A stretch of 59,277 nt of DNA, taken from assembly GCA_017995755.1 (NCBI GenBank), contig JAGOIH010000002.1, positions 1 to 59,277 of the forward strand, read 5' to 3'. The stretch is from Sedimentibacter sp. GTDB taxonomy: Bacteria; Bacillota; Clostridia; Tissierellales; Sedimentibacteraceae. The notes below the pieces were generated by a model. The model did not search any database and was not told the origin of the DNA. It worked only from the letters and a program-made list of their open reading frames with translations. The translations under genes and the position numbers were made by a program. Positions within the stretch are counted from its first letter, which is position 1; each line of letters opens with the position of its first letter. This document shows, one piece after another, positions 25,909 to 35,314 of the stretch.

Positions 25909-28125
25909 CTATTCTATGGTAACCGGACTTGAATAAGTTCCGTCACCATGCATAACTCTTATATTATCATCTATGTAGACTGCAGGAATCACACCTGCCT
26001 TAACATTTGCATCCTTGTGATAGACAAATCCGTCCCTGTCAACTATCCTTACCATGCTTGCGGAACTGTAGTAGGGCGTTCTAAGCCAGTATCTCCCGCC
26101 CTTTTTTATATCAATATTATTTTCATAAACGAACTTCTCCAGCTGATACGCATCAAGAAGAAAAACTCCTTCTGCGGAATAATTGTAATAAGCATCAGTA
26201 TTATAGTTCTGACTGACATATGATGTAATTGAATTCCAATAAAAAGGCTTATTGCCTCCTGTGCTTTGGTCAATATTAATATAGCTCAATATATTTTTAA
26301 GTCTGACATCATTTATAAAAAGTTTCTCTTCTTCCTTAAAATTATTCTTGAATTCAGAATTAAGCCATTTTCTTATATCCGACTCTATCCAGTCGTTGGA
26401 GCCGTAAACATTTTCCGTAGATGTTTCATCCCTGTTATCAAACTCCATATATTCAACCGGCTTATCACACCATAAAAGAAAGCCGTTTTCGTCGCTATTA
26501 AGCACAACCCACTTGAGGGGTTCATTCTTATAGGTTCCAAAATAAACATATTGTCCTGTTCTTAATGGCCCTGTTTCCTCCACTTTTTCGTTTGCCGGCT
26601 GAATAAGTATTGTTGCTGTTAACAAAACCGAAGCTGTCAAGACTATCTTTAAAACCATTTTTAAGCTATAATTGTTTATTAGCCAGTTTAACCCTGCAAG
26701 CACCATTAAGTCAAAGCAAAGGTTGAATAAGAGCATATGCTTTTGCAAATCAGCTTCACCGTTTCCTATAACAGGCAGGACAAACTGGCTGATTGTTGTT
26801 AAAAACAGCAAAAGGGCCGCAAAAGACAAAACAATCTTTTCATTGTCCCGGCGGTTTATGCTGTTAATAATTTCGTATATATTTATAATAAAGAATAATA
26901 CTGAAAAAACAGCTATTATATTAAAGGCATAGCCCAGAGTATTTTTCCTGATATTGGACCACAAAGAAAACCTTTGTGTAAATTCAAGCCTTTCCGGCAT
27001 ATCCTCCTTTGAATAGTTTCCTAAATATGAAGGTCTTATTATTACCGAGCTGTCAGCAGACAGCTTAAGTTTTTCCATAAATCTAGAGGGGTTTAACAGA
27101 TAAAATTTTAATATATCCACAAAGGATGCATTATCATATACTTCCCTTTGAAACTCATCGTTGTAAATATCAAAGTCACCATGGTCCAAAAAACCGTGGG
27201 TGTTTGTCAGAGGCAGATATTTTAAAGGTATCGAAAGCTTCTCCAAATCCTTTTCCGGTTCCTTTGAATCTTTTGTAATACCGTAAAAAATACTTTGATA
27301 ATTGTTAACCTGGCTCATCCACAGGGGTGCATTGGCATAATAAAAAACCGAAAAACAAATAATCAATATAGAGCCCGCTGTAATTAAAGTCCTGTTAAGC
27401 CGGTCTTTTTTTATAATAAAAAGTGTAAGTGAGAATAAACCTATAAGTATTCCTATTGGAGTATTTGCAACCTTGGCTCCGGTTAATGCCAGGGCGAAAA
27501 CATAAAACAAAATACCATAATAAATGCTTTTACCGCTTTCTTCTGTCCTTATAAACGCATAAAGAGCGCCTAATGTCATCATTAAAGAAGAAATTATTAC
27601 AGCTTCGCCGAAAAAGGAATTAAAGTATAAAAGATATCCCATATCGCAAAGAATTACAAGGGAAATAATCAAAAACAGGATATATATGGACCTGCGTTTA
27701 AATTTCAGGTTTGTAAGAAATAAATACAGTCCGTAAGAATAAATTCCCCCATACAAAATGCCCAAAACCTTTATATTGAATATTTCCGGCGATTTTCCCA
27801 GAATTATTTTTAATAAATAATTTATAACCATTGAAATTTTAATGAAAATAAACTGGGTTGAAAAATATTCATTGTCATTTTCAACCTTGGGGCTGATAAT
27901 ATTTGACAGGGAGCCATTTATATCCTCACTTGACATATCATTAACTGTATAAAAATTATATGCATAAAAATATCTGTTGCTTATTTCAGGCTGAAATCCC
28001 AAGGGCTGAATTACCCTGTAGTAATCGCTGTTGTCGGCAATTCCCACGAAAGGCTCTTTTAACAGCAAAACTAAAGTGCAGGCAAATAATAGTAAAAAAA
28101 TCCCCATCCTTTTTATATTCTTCAT
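25909..28125 (-). CDS. Multi-pass membrane protein fused to a DUF6273 domain
   Basis: 738 residues. About 12 membrane segments occupy residues 1-515, with an extracytoplasmic loop near 270-370, resembling GT-C-type lipid-linked sugar transferases though I see no definite catalytic motif. After the last membrane segment comes a soluble domain (about 528-730). It has VYFGTYKNEPLKWVVLNSD, SDIRKWLNSEF and YWLRTPYYSS, which is the DUF6273 pattern. The domain is probably outside the cell. It lies upstream of the GT2-GtrA pair, so it may be the transferase of that pathway (inference). Confidence 0.75.
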   Translation of the reverse strand: MKNIKRMGIFLLLFACTLVLLLKEPFVGIADNSDYYRVIQPLGFQPEISNRYFYAYNFYTVNDMSSEDINGSLSNIISPKVENDNEYFSTQFIFIKISMVINYLLKIILGKSPEIFNIKVLGILYGGIYSYGLYLFLTNLKFKRRSIYILFLIISLVILCDMGYLLYFNSFFGEAVIISSLMMTLGALYAFIRTEESGKSIYYGILFYVFALALTGAKVANTPIGILIGLFSLTLFIIKKDRLNRTLITAGSILIICFSVFYYANAPLWMSQVNNYQSIFYGITKDSKEPEKDLEKLSIPLKYLPLTNTHGFLDHGDFDIYNDEFQREVYDNASFVDILKFYLLNPSRFMEKLKLSADSSVIIRPSYLGNYSKEDMPERLEFTQRFSLWSNIRKNTLGYAFNIIAVFSVLFFIINIYEIINSINRRDNEKIVLSFAALLLFLTTISQFVLPVIGNGEADLQKHMLLFNLCFDLMVLAGLNWLINNYSLKMVLKIVLTASVLLTATILIQPANEKVEETGPLRTGQYVYFGTYKNEPLKWVVLNSDENGFLLWCDKPVEYMEFDNRDETSTENVYGSNDWIESDIRKWLNSEFKNNFKEEEKLFINDVRLKNILSYINIDQSTGGNKPFYWNSITSYVSQNYNTDAYYNYSAEGVFLLDAYQLEKFVYENNIDIKKGGRYWLRTPYYSSASMVRIVDRDGFVYHKDANVKAGVIPAVYIDDNIRVMHGDGTYSSPVTIE

Positions 28126-28273
28126 TTTAACTCCAATTTCAATGATATTAATATTATGGCACAGAAAAATGTTTCTGTAAATATGAAATTGGGTATTTGA
28201 AAAGCAGGGTATAGAACATTTAGAAATCTGCTTTGATATAGCGGTAAACCTTATTCAATTCAACCGGAATAAC

Positions 28274-28296
28274 AAAAAGGGAGCATGTATGCCCCC
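28274..28296 (-). terminator. Terminator after the ornithine operon
   Basis: On the minus strand GGGGGCA / TGCTCCC stem with a 4-base loop, then TTTTT. A second small stem GACCC / GGGTC lies at about 28317-28331, nearer the orr stop. The rest of 28126-28350 shows nothing else. Confidence 0.7.
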
Positions 28297-28350
28297 AATA
28301 TTTGTTGTCCTATGTGACCCTTACCGGGTCGGTCTCTTTTGTTGTTCCCT

Positions 28351-29418
28351 TTACCTGTAAACTCTTTCTACGTAGCCGCTTGTCGTTGCCCTGAGCAGGC
28401 TTGAGTAGCTGAGTTTGAAATTGACTATGCCCCCTACATGGTATTCATTGTCCGACTTTGACACGTCAAGAATCAAATGGTCTGAGCTTGCTCCCAGTAT
28501 ATCTATTTTTTCATCCATAGGACTAAGGGCATCCGGATCAACATCCTGCCTTCCCACTGCTATTATGGCTCTTCTAATTATTCCTCTGTCCTCGTAAACA
28601 GGTTTGTTCCCAAAAGCATCCACGCCTGTTTCCCCGATGGGGACTGATTGTTTTTCCTTTAATTCAATTATTTCTGCTTCCAATGTGAAAGCATCGTCGT
28701 AAAAACCTTCAAGCTTCTGACCGTAAGCAGTTTCACCGCCCAAAAGAAATGCTTCGCCCACTCTTAAATTATTGATTCCTTCCGGCAGTTCATCTTTTCC
28801 TATTAAATAAATAGAGCTTGAATTTCCTCCAGATATCATTTGCAGCTTTATATCGTATTTCTTTTCAATTTTCCGTGCTATATCAACAAGAACCGAAAGA
28901 TTGTCTTTTTTGGGTATTACTGCCCCGTAACAGGTAAGGTTTACGCCCAGTCCGAAAATTTCAATGTTTTCAAGCTTTAAGATTTCTTCCACAGTATAGT
29001 TTATTTCATCTTCATTTTTGAAGAATATTCCTTCTCTTAAGTCTCCCAAATCAATCATTAAAAGAATTTTATGAATCTTATCCTGAACTTTTGCTGATTC
29101 ATTTAAGTTTTTTATAGTTTTTAATTCCGAATTAAGAGAAACATCTGCATATTTCACTACTTCATCAGTTTCGGAATTCATGGGCAGCCTCAATAAAACT
29201 CTTCCTTTTTTGGTTCCTTCATATTTTTTAAGATTTTGAATACGTGAATCTGCCAGATAATCAATATTTGACTCGTCTAATAGTTTGTATATTTCCATAT
29301 CTGCAGAGTATCCCTTTGTAACAATCATCAGAGAGCTTCCGGAGCCTTTCACCATTTGGGTTATCTTATCAAGATTGTTTTTTACCTTTTTTAGATCAAT
29401 TGCTAATCTTGGATACAT
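28351..29418 (-). CDS. orr: Ornithine racemase (PLP, alanine-racemase family)
   Basis: Converts L-ornithine to D-ornithine, the substrate of the aminomutase. Fold III PLP enzyme of 355 residues; the PLP lysine is in IVTKGYSAD (Lys35), with a phosphate-binding type segment MISGGNSSSIYLI and a C-terminal beta domain ending in LRATTSGYVERVYR. Assignment as ornithine racemase rests on family and position at the end of the ora/ort operon, as in Clostridium sticklandii. Confidence 0.9.
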   Translation of the reverse strand: MYPRLAIDLKKVKNNLDKITQMVKGSGSSLMIVTKGYSADMEIYKLLDESNIDYLADSRIQNLKKYEGTKKGRVLLRLPMNSETDEVVKYADVSLNSELKTIKNLNESAKVQDKIHKILLMIDLGDLREGIFFKNEDEINYTVEEILKLENIEIFGLGVNLTCYGAVIPKKDNLSVLVDIARKIEKKYDIKLQMISGGNSSSIYLIGKDELPEGINNLRVGEAFLLGGETAYGQKLEGFYDDAFTLEAEIIELKEKQSVPIGETGVDAFGNKPVYEDRGIIRRAIIAVGRQDVDPDALSPMDEKIDILGASSDHLILDVSKSDNEYHVGGIVNFKLSYSSLLRATTSGYVERVYR

Positions 29419-29426
29419 ATAATCAC

Positions 29427-30779
29427 CTACATTCTTAAACTTTTTTTAATGAGGTACAAAGCGTCATTCAGGTAACTTTTTGACAATACTCCAAGCGATG
29501 ACAATATATAGTCTTCATCAATTAAAACCTTTGCGGTTTCCGCAGGATACAATTCATGCTCCTTGGCATATGTTTTAACTGTTTCCAAAATCCTCCTGTT
29601 GCCGGATAATCTTGTCAACGTGCCTCCGGTTCCTATGATGTACTTAATTGCGGTCAAATCCTTTCCTTCAGCTACGGTTTTTTTACCTGATGCAGTATAA
29701 AAATACCTTAGTTTGCCCGCGTGTCTTTCCAGTGATGTGAGAACCGCCTCCTTGGTAAGTCTTTCCACGAAGAGTTTTTCCCTGTGAGTTATAGGTATGG
29801 GCTTGTAATTTATTAAAAGCTCCTCTGCATCGGGAAATTCCTTTTTCAAATTATCCATGCCTATTTTTTCAACTATGTGGCTGACATTAACATACACACC
29901 CAGGTCTCCCTCAACAGTCCGTTTTGCTTCAGGTTCAGGACTGATCAATATTGAATTGATTTCGCTTGAACCTTCTGTTACCGAATGAAGGTCTGTTGTT
30001 GCTCCGCCCACATCAAATACTATCAGGTCTCCTATTTCTTCCTTTAATACCCTGGCTGCCTCCATTACTGCACCGGGAGTAGGAATTATAGGACCTTTTA
30101 CCCATTCTCTTACCTTGGTCATACCGGGTGCATGGATAATATGCTCCTCAAAGGCGTCCTGAATTATTTTTCTTGTAGGCTCCACAACCAAGGTGTCAAT
30201 TTTTGGATATACATTTTCAACAATATAAAGCCGGTTGTCAGCTTCTTCGCACATCAAGCGGACTTCTTCCTGGTTTTCGATATTCCCTGCATAAATTACC
30301 GGTATTTTCAATCCCATGGATAAAATCATTTCCATGTTGTAAAGAGCCGTATCTCTTTCTCCGTAATCAACGCCGCCTGCAACAAGGATAATATTAGGAG
30401 CAATTTCCTTTATCTTTTTCAAATCTGTTTTTCTGAGCCTGCCTGAAGTAATCATCTTGATGATTCCTCCGGCGCCCAAGGCAGCTTCCTTGGCTGCCCG
30501 AACGGTCATATCGTATACAAGTCCGTGAACGGTCATTTTCAAACCGCCTGCAGCACTGCTTGTAGCTAACATATCATCCCATGTCAATGTATCCGCCTGC
30601 AGGTTTTTTTTTAAGTCCTCAATAGCGCCCTTAAGCCCGATTGTTACGTCACCTTCCAATACGGTTGTAGGTGCCTGCCCCTGCCCTGCAAAGGCAGGGT
30701 TACCGGTACCTATTCCATTGAATGCATTAACTACTGTAGTGGTGCTACCGATTTCGGCTACCAATACATTCACTTTCAT
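29427..30779 (-). CDS. GlmL/MutL-like protein, probable aminomutase reactivation factor
   Basis: 450 residues of the MutL/GlmL family (ASKHA-type ATPases beside B12-dependent mutases). N-terminal VAEIGSTTT phosphate-binding motif, VFDVGGATTDLHSV second motif (about 246-260), and IIGTGGTLTR near 378. Such proteins are thought to exchange damaged cobalamin. It overlaps the oraE stop (TAATG) and is followed 9 bp later by orr. Confidence 0.88.
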   Translation of the reverse strand: MKVNVLVAEIGSTTTVVNAFNGIGTGNPAFAGQGQAPTTVLEGDVTIGLKGAIEDLKKNLQADTLTWDDMLATSSAAGGLKMTVHGLVYDMTVRAAKEAALGAGGIIKMITSGRLRKTDLKKIKEIAPNIILVAGGVDYGERDTALYNMEMILSMGLKIPVIYAGNIENQEEVRLMCEEADNRLYIVENVYPKIDTLVVEPTRKIIQDAFEEHIIHAPGMTKVREWVKGPIIPTPGAVMEAARVLKEEIGDLIVFDVGGATTDLHSVTEGSSEINSILISPEPEAKRTVEGDLGVYVNVSHIVEKIGMDNLKKEFPDAEELLINYKPIPITHREKLFVERLTKEAVLTSLERHAGKLRYFYTASGKKTVAEGKDLTAIKYIIGTGGTLTRLSGNRRILETVKTYAKEHELYPAETAKVLIDEDYILSSLGVLSKSYLNDALYLIKKSLRM

Positions 30780-32974
30780 TATGCGTTCTTTTCCCTTCTT
30801 CTCTTTACCAGGAAGCTAGCAACATCTATCCCGTGGGTTCCTCTGCCGAAACCTGCATCAAGTCCTGCTTCCATGGCTGTTTCATTTGTAACCTGAGTGC
30901 CTCCGCATATAATCATCACTTTATCCCTGATACCCTTTTCTATTGCTAAATCATGAACTTTTTTCATGTTTTTAATATGAACATCATCATGAGTGATTAT
31001 TGTGCTTAATAAAATGGCATCAGCATTAGTTTCTATTGCTGCATCCACCAGCTTTTCAACAGGGCATGAAGTTCCCAGGTATTCATATTTTATACCGAAT
31101 CCTTCAATTCCACCGTGTTTTATATCCAGTGTTTCTTTTAATCCAACTGAGTGCTCATCCTCTCCAACTGTTGCAGCAACAACAAACATAGGTTTATTTT
31201 GAATGTCTTCCCTTATTTCTGCCTCGGACAAAATATCGGGTTTTTCAGGAATTACCAGTTCGTTAATATCGATGTCAAAGTTTACCTTGCCCTTTACCTC
31301 ACAGTAAGTTCCTTCGGATGGATGTATGGATTGTTTATGAACAACCGTCACATCTTCCAGACCCATCTTTTCACCGCATTTAATTGCAGCAAATTCTGCC
31401 GTTCTCTCATCCAAAGACAGGAATATTGTCAACAGAACCGTACCGTCAGCTCTCCATTCAACTTCCGGTTTTACTAAATTCGTATCATAGTATTTTTCAA
31501 CTTCATTAAGTCTTACATTTACATTGTCATGCTCATCCAGCTCGTCAATATACTGAATTTTAGACCGGTCCTCAAATGTATCTCCGCCTATGGCATCACT
31601 TGCCTTTTCAAATTCAGCCGGAATATTGTTATAGCCGTAATGCACGGATACAGGTGCAAAATAATCCTCATCTCTTTCGTATATAAAGCCGTATCCGATT
31701 CCGCCTTCTATTTGACGGGGTATTCCGTCTCCGTTTCTTTCAGGGTATTCACCGCTGTCGATGAAGAATCCTTCTTCAACTGCCTTGAAGTATCCGCCTA
31801 CTTCAATCATTTCTTCCATGAAAAGTATTGCTCTTTCCTTCAGTTCGCGGACTTTGTCTCCTAATGGACCATCCCTGTCAAGCTTAACCATTTCTCTGAA
31901 GCCGTCCATACCTGTCAGAGCCTGTTTTGCAGTCATTGTTCCTGCAATGTTGTTATAGTGCCAGGGCACATTTCTTCCTTCGTCAGGGGTTATGGTAGAT
32001 TGAATGTCGGCGCTTGTAAGTCTTGATATAACCATGTTCAAAGTGTGAGTTACAGCCGCTTCACGAGTGTCTGATTCCATGTACTTTGTATTTTGCTGAG
32101 CTCTCATCTTATAACCCTTAAACAAATCACGAAGAGCTACTGCATAGGGCAGGTCTAATCTCATGCAGGGTGCAGGAGGTGCTGTTGGAGGTACTGTTGA
32201 CAAGGCTATATTTTCAGGTTTTATACCTATTTTTACAGAAAATGCTGTATTGATAGCATGCTGCACCATTAATTCCGGCATAACCTTCCATGCTTTCATT
32301 GCTGTGGCATTTGCATTGTGGGCACCGTCTATTTGAAGCATATCTGCCCAAGCCATTACTTTCTTGGCTTCACAGGCATCAACAAAGCTTCTTACCATGT
32401 TTACGTTTCTGTACAATACATTGTACTGAGGGTCCTGGTGAGCTCCGTTTACTCCCTCTTCGGCAAACATAACTGCTATGTCGGGACCTGCAACTCCTGA
32501 AATATATGAGTGGAAGTTAATTGGACGGCCTATTTCATCTTCAATTAAATCACAGGCTTTTCTCGATGCTCTCACTTGTTTTCTTGTAACCATGATACCT
32601 CCGATACCCTGGTTTGTACCTTCAAGCAGTGAGTCAATATGTGACTGGCCTGCAGTTCTTATAACCATCAGATGGTCAGCTCCATGCCAGGCAGCCATAC
32701 GCATTCTTCTAATATCATCTTCAAATCTTCCTGAAGCAATTTCAGTAGTTATTACACAGTCAGGCTGAGGGTCAATATATCCAAAGCCCCTGCTTCCGGG
32801 AAGAGGAATTGAATTTTTTAGGCTCTCTGATGTTTCGTGATATTCAAAATCACCTATTTTTCTCTTTTCGTTTCTTCCTTCTCTCCAATGCCATCCACGG
32901 CGTCTTGGTTCATATTTATCCAAGTCTTTCAATAATTCTTTTACATCTAACTTTTTGCCAGGTTCAAGTTTCAT
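30779..32974 (-). CDS. oraE: D-ornithine 4,5-aminomutase large subunit OraE
   Basis: Adenosylcobalamin- and PLP-dependent enzyme moving the 5-amino group of D-ornithine to C4, giving (2R,4S)-2,4-diaminopentanoate. 731 residues from the ATG at 32974, which has GGAGG seven bases before; another ATG two codons upstream is too close to the site. The PLP TIM-barrel part comes first. The C-terminal B12 domain holds D-x-H-x-x-G (Asp606, His608, Gly611) and LLSTIITHDD, and ends in GRGTHGIDVASFL. Lys619 lies 11 residues after the axial His, the spacing I recall for the Schiff-base lysine in C. sticklandii OraE. Confidence 0.95.
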   Translation of the reverse strand: MKLEPGKKLDVKELLKDLDKYEPRRRGWHWREGRNEKRKIGDFEYHETSESLKNSIPLPGSRGFGYIDPQPDCVITTEIASGRFEDDIRRMRMAAWHGADHLMVIRTAGQSHIDSLLEGTNQGIGGIMVTRKQVRASRKACDLIEDEIGRPINFHSYISGVAGPDIAVMFAEEGVNGAHQDPQYNVLYRNVNMVRSFVDACEAKKVMAWADMLQIDGAHNANATAMKAWKVMPELMVQHAINTAFSVKIGIKPENIALSTVPPTAPPAPCMRLDLPYAVALRDLFKGYKMRAQQNTKYMESDTREAAVTHTLNMVISRLTSADIQSTITPDEGRNVPWHYNNIAGTMTAKQALTGMDGFREMVKLDRDGPLGDKVRELKERAILFMEEMIEVGGYFKAVEEGFFIDSGEYPERNGDGIPRQIEGGIGYGFIYERDEDYFAPVSVHYGYNNIPAEFEKASDAIGGDTFEDRSKIQYIDELDEHDNVNVRLNEVEKYYDTNLVKPEVEWRADGTVLLTIFLSLDERTAEFAAIKCGEKMGLEDVTVVHKQSIHPSEGTYCEVKGKVNFDIDINELVIPEKPDILSEAEIREDIQNKPMFVVAATVGEDEHSVGLKETLDIKHGGIEGFGIKYEYLGTSCPVEKLVDAAIETNADAILLSTIITHDDVHIKNMKKVHDLAIEKGIRDKVMIICGGTQVTNETAMEAGLDAGFGRGTHGIDVASFLVKRRREKNA

Positions 32975-32986
32975 TCTCATCCCTCC

Positions 32987-33337
32987 TTAAAATAATGTGT
33001 CTACGTCGTCCCAGTGTTTACCGTCTGCAAGCAGCAATCCTGCCTCACGCACTGAGCAGCCTAATTTTTTTGAAAGTCTCCACACAACATTTCCTGCGCC
33101 TTTTCCCATCAAACCTTTGTTCATAACTCCTTCTACAATAGGCTTAACTTCAATGCTTGAGAATCCCATTCGAAGCAGTATGCTTCTTTCAACGGATGGA
33201 GTTGTGTTTTTTCTTCCTAATTCCAAAAGAGGGTCAACAATTTCATTTGCTAATTTCCAAAATCTTTCGTATAATTCTTCGTCTGAAAGTCCTTCTAAGT
33301 GAGCTCTTCTTTGCTGGTAATCATCAGCTCTTTTCAT
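32987..33337 (-). CDS. oraS: D-ornithine 4,5-aminomutase small subunit OraS
   Basis: 116-residue partner of OraE, close to the about 121 residues of the C. sticklandii protein. Visible segments: MKRADDYQQRRAHLEGLSDE at the start, VERSILLRMGFSS and GKGAGNVVWRLSKK. The ATG at 33337 has AGGAGG six bases before it; the longer frame upstream lacks a site. 12 bp separate it from oraE. Confidence 0.94.
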   Translation of the reverse strand: MKRADDYQQRRAHLEGLSDEELYERFWKLANEIVDPLLELGRKNTTPSVERSILLRMGFSSIEVKPIVEGVMNKGLMGKGAGNVVWRLSKKLGCSVREAGLLLADGKHWDDVDTLF

Positions 33338-33442
33338 AAGTATCCTCCTGTTATCTTTAAATTTGAAATAGGCGTATTTGACTAACATTCGAAATTTCAT
33401 GTCATGACGTTATGTCCTATACGCCTGTATTTATTATATATT

Positions 33443-34843
33443 TTACAATGATGCGATTGTTTCCTTTACAAATTCCACATCCGAATTAGTTTCTACAGCC
33501 AGGAATTCTATGTCAGCTTCTGTTGGTGTTACCTTGTAATTATTCAAAGCATTCCTGATCAATGATTTTCTCATAGAAATTACATCTGCATCGTTTGCTT
33601 TAATCAATGAAGGATGTGACGGTAAAATTATGTTCTGTCCGGGAACTTCATCCTTTGGATCTCCAAATTTAATTTCAATTCTGTTTTCTCTTGCAAAGGA
33701 AAGCTGAGGCTGAATATGCTTGCCTGCTCCCGTATACTCGGTTTCCTGAACAACTATCATCTGATCCTGATCTAATTCCTGGGCCAAAGCAAATGCTGCT
33801 GTAAGAGCAGTATTTCCTGCAGGACCCTTTTCCAGTCCTTCAAGGGATGCCAAAGCTTCTGTTATATAGAAAACTTCTCCCTGATGAACTGTTAAGTATC
33901 TTTCAATATATCTTAATGGTCTTGCTGCCGACCGGGGAACATCTGAGCGGTCCGGCCAAGTTGAGTATGGCATTCCAAATCCCGTATGTCCTGTTGTAAA
34001 TGACTTTTTGTTAAACTGTGTGTCTGCTGCCATATGAAGTCCGGACAAATCAACGCTGGCTGCTACTATTTTAGACTGAGCGCCTGCTTTTCTAAGTCCT
34101 CTTGCTGTTCCTGTAAGATTTCCGCCTCCTGCATTTGTTGCTATTACAACATCAGGATCCTTGCCGAATTTTTCTCTGAACTGCATTGCAATCTCATAAC
34201 CCAGTGTTTCTACGCCGGCAATTGCATATGGAGTATAAAGAGAGGCATTGAAGTATCCTGTCTCTTCCAGAATCGAAAGGAATATGTAGAATAGTTCAGG
34301 ACCTACTGACAATTGAACAACTTCGGCTCCCAATGCTTCGCACTTCCTGGCCTTTTCAACTATTTCAGGCTGACCTACTCCTCTTGAGTCATAGCATTCC
34401 TGAACGACTATGCATTTTAATCCATACATTGCTGCCTGTGATGCAACTGCTGCACCGTAGTTTCCGCTTGTTGCCGTTACAACACCTTTGTAGCCAAGCT
34501 TCTTAGCCTGATATACTGCTGTAGATGCTCTTCTTGCTTTAAAGCTTCCTGATGCATTTGATGCTTCGTCTTTTATAAATATCCTTGCTCCTTTTCCTTC
34601 AGGAGCAACTTTTCTTGCCAGAGCTGTTAAATTTTTAAGTTCAATTATAGGAGTATTGCCCACTCCGTGTTCAGACTGAATTTTTTGGATTTCTTCAATA
34701 GTGAATCCTGCTTCCTTCATCATTCTTTCATAATCAAAAGCAATTGAGCCGCTTTCAAATTTTGAAAAATCAAGACCTGCTGAATTTTTCATTATTTCCG
34801 GTCTTCTTGCCATTACGCCTGCATAAGTCATATCTTTATTCAT
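33443..34843 (-). CDS. ortB: 2-amino-4-ketopentanoate thiolase beta subunit OrtB (PLP)
   Basis: Cleaves 2-amino-4-ketopentanoate with CoA to alanine and acetyl-CoA. Fold II PLP protein like threonine synthase; the PLP lysine is in NASGSFKARRA, and the phosphate cup is ATNAGGGNLTG. 466 residues from the ATG at 34843, which has GGAGG eight bases before. It overlaps the ortA end by 8 bp. Confidence 0.94.
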   Translation of the reverse strand: MNKDMTYAGVMARRPEIMKNSAGLDFSKFESGSIAFDYERMMKEAGFTIEEIQKIQSEHGVGNTPIIELKNLTALARKVAPEGKGARIFIKDEASNASGSFKARRASTAVYQAKKLGYKGVVTATSGNYGAAVASQAAMYGLKCIVVQECYDSRGVGQPEIVEKARKCEALGAEVVQLSVGPELFYIFLSILEETGYFNASLYTPYAIAGVETLGYEIAMQFREKFGKDPDVVIATNAGGGNLTGTARGLRKAGAQSKIVAASVDLSGLHMAADTQFNKKSFTTGHTGFGMPYSTWPDRSDVPRSAARPLRYIERYLTVHQGEVFYITEALASLEGLEKGPAGNTALTAAFALAQELDQDQMIVVQETEYTGAGKHIQPQLSFARENRIEIKFGDPKDEVPGQNIILPSHPSLIKANDADVISMRKSLIRNALNNYKVTPTEADIEFLAVETNSDVEFVKETIASL

Positions 34844-35141
34844 TATCAGCACCTCCAAATAAGATTTCTTTTACTTGATCGCTGATTGTCAACAATTCAG
34901 GAACGAATTTACCGAAATCATGCTTGTAATAGGGATTTGCTTCTAACAATGTACCCTTTTCAATTCTTTTGGTTCTTGTTAAAACTGTTACCTCATCTCC
35001 AATATTTGCATCTTCCTGCAAAAATCCTTTAGTCCATAACTCCAAGGGTACCTTTTTTGTATCGTCAGGAACCTGGGGAGCTCTTTCCGACGGCTCTAAA
35101 ACATTTCTGTGTATTAAAACCCATTCACCTTTTTTAACCAT
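34836..35141 (-). CDS. ortA: 2-amino-4-ketopentanoate thiolase alpha subunit OrtA
   Basis: 101-residue small subunit of the thiolase. Motifs EWVLIHRNVLEPSERAPQVP and GDEVTVLTRTKRIEKG are those of known OrtA proteins. AAGGAG precedes the ATG. A 170-bp gap holding a hairpin repeat separates it from ord. Confidence 0.93.
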   Translation of the reverse strand: MVKKGEWVLIHRNVLEPSERAPQVPDDTKKVPLELWTKGFLQEDANIGDEVTVLTRTKRIEKGTLLEANPYYKHDFGKFVPELLTISDQVKEILFGGADNE

Positions 35142-35186
35142 TGTTACACTCCTTAAAATATTTTTATTATAGAAATTGCCTATTCA

Positions 35187-35314
35187 GGGTTTCTCACAGT
35201 CTCATTCACTAATTTATTTGCTCCTTGCGTCGCATAAATTAGGAATTCGTTGCGAAAGACCTACCTCTGTTTTTTCTGCGCTTACGCTTGAAAAAATAGG
35301 GTTAGGGCTTCTTA
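35187..35314. repeat. Modular hairpin-chain repeat, copy A
   Basis: It lies between ord and ortA. On the minus strand: AGAAGCCCTAACC, hairpin (CTATTTTTTC / GAAAAAACAG; + strand 35267-35299), GGTAGGTCTTTCGCAAC, hairpin (CTAATTTAT / ATAAATTAG; 35209-35242), GAATGAGACTGTGAGAAACCC. The linkers match copy B at 38260-38523 while the stems differ in sequence but stay paired. The left end covers the ord stop codon. Confidence 0.8.
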
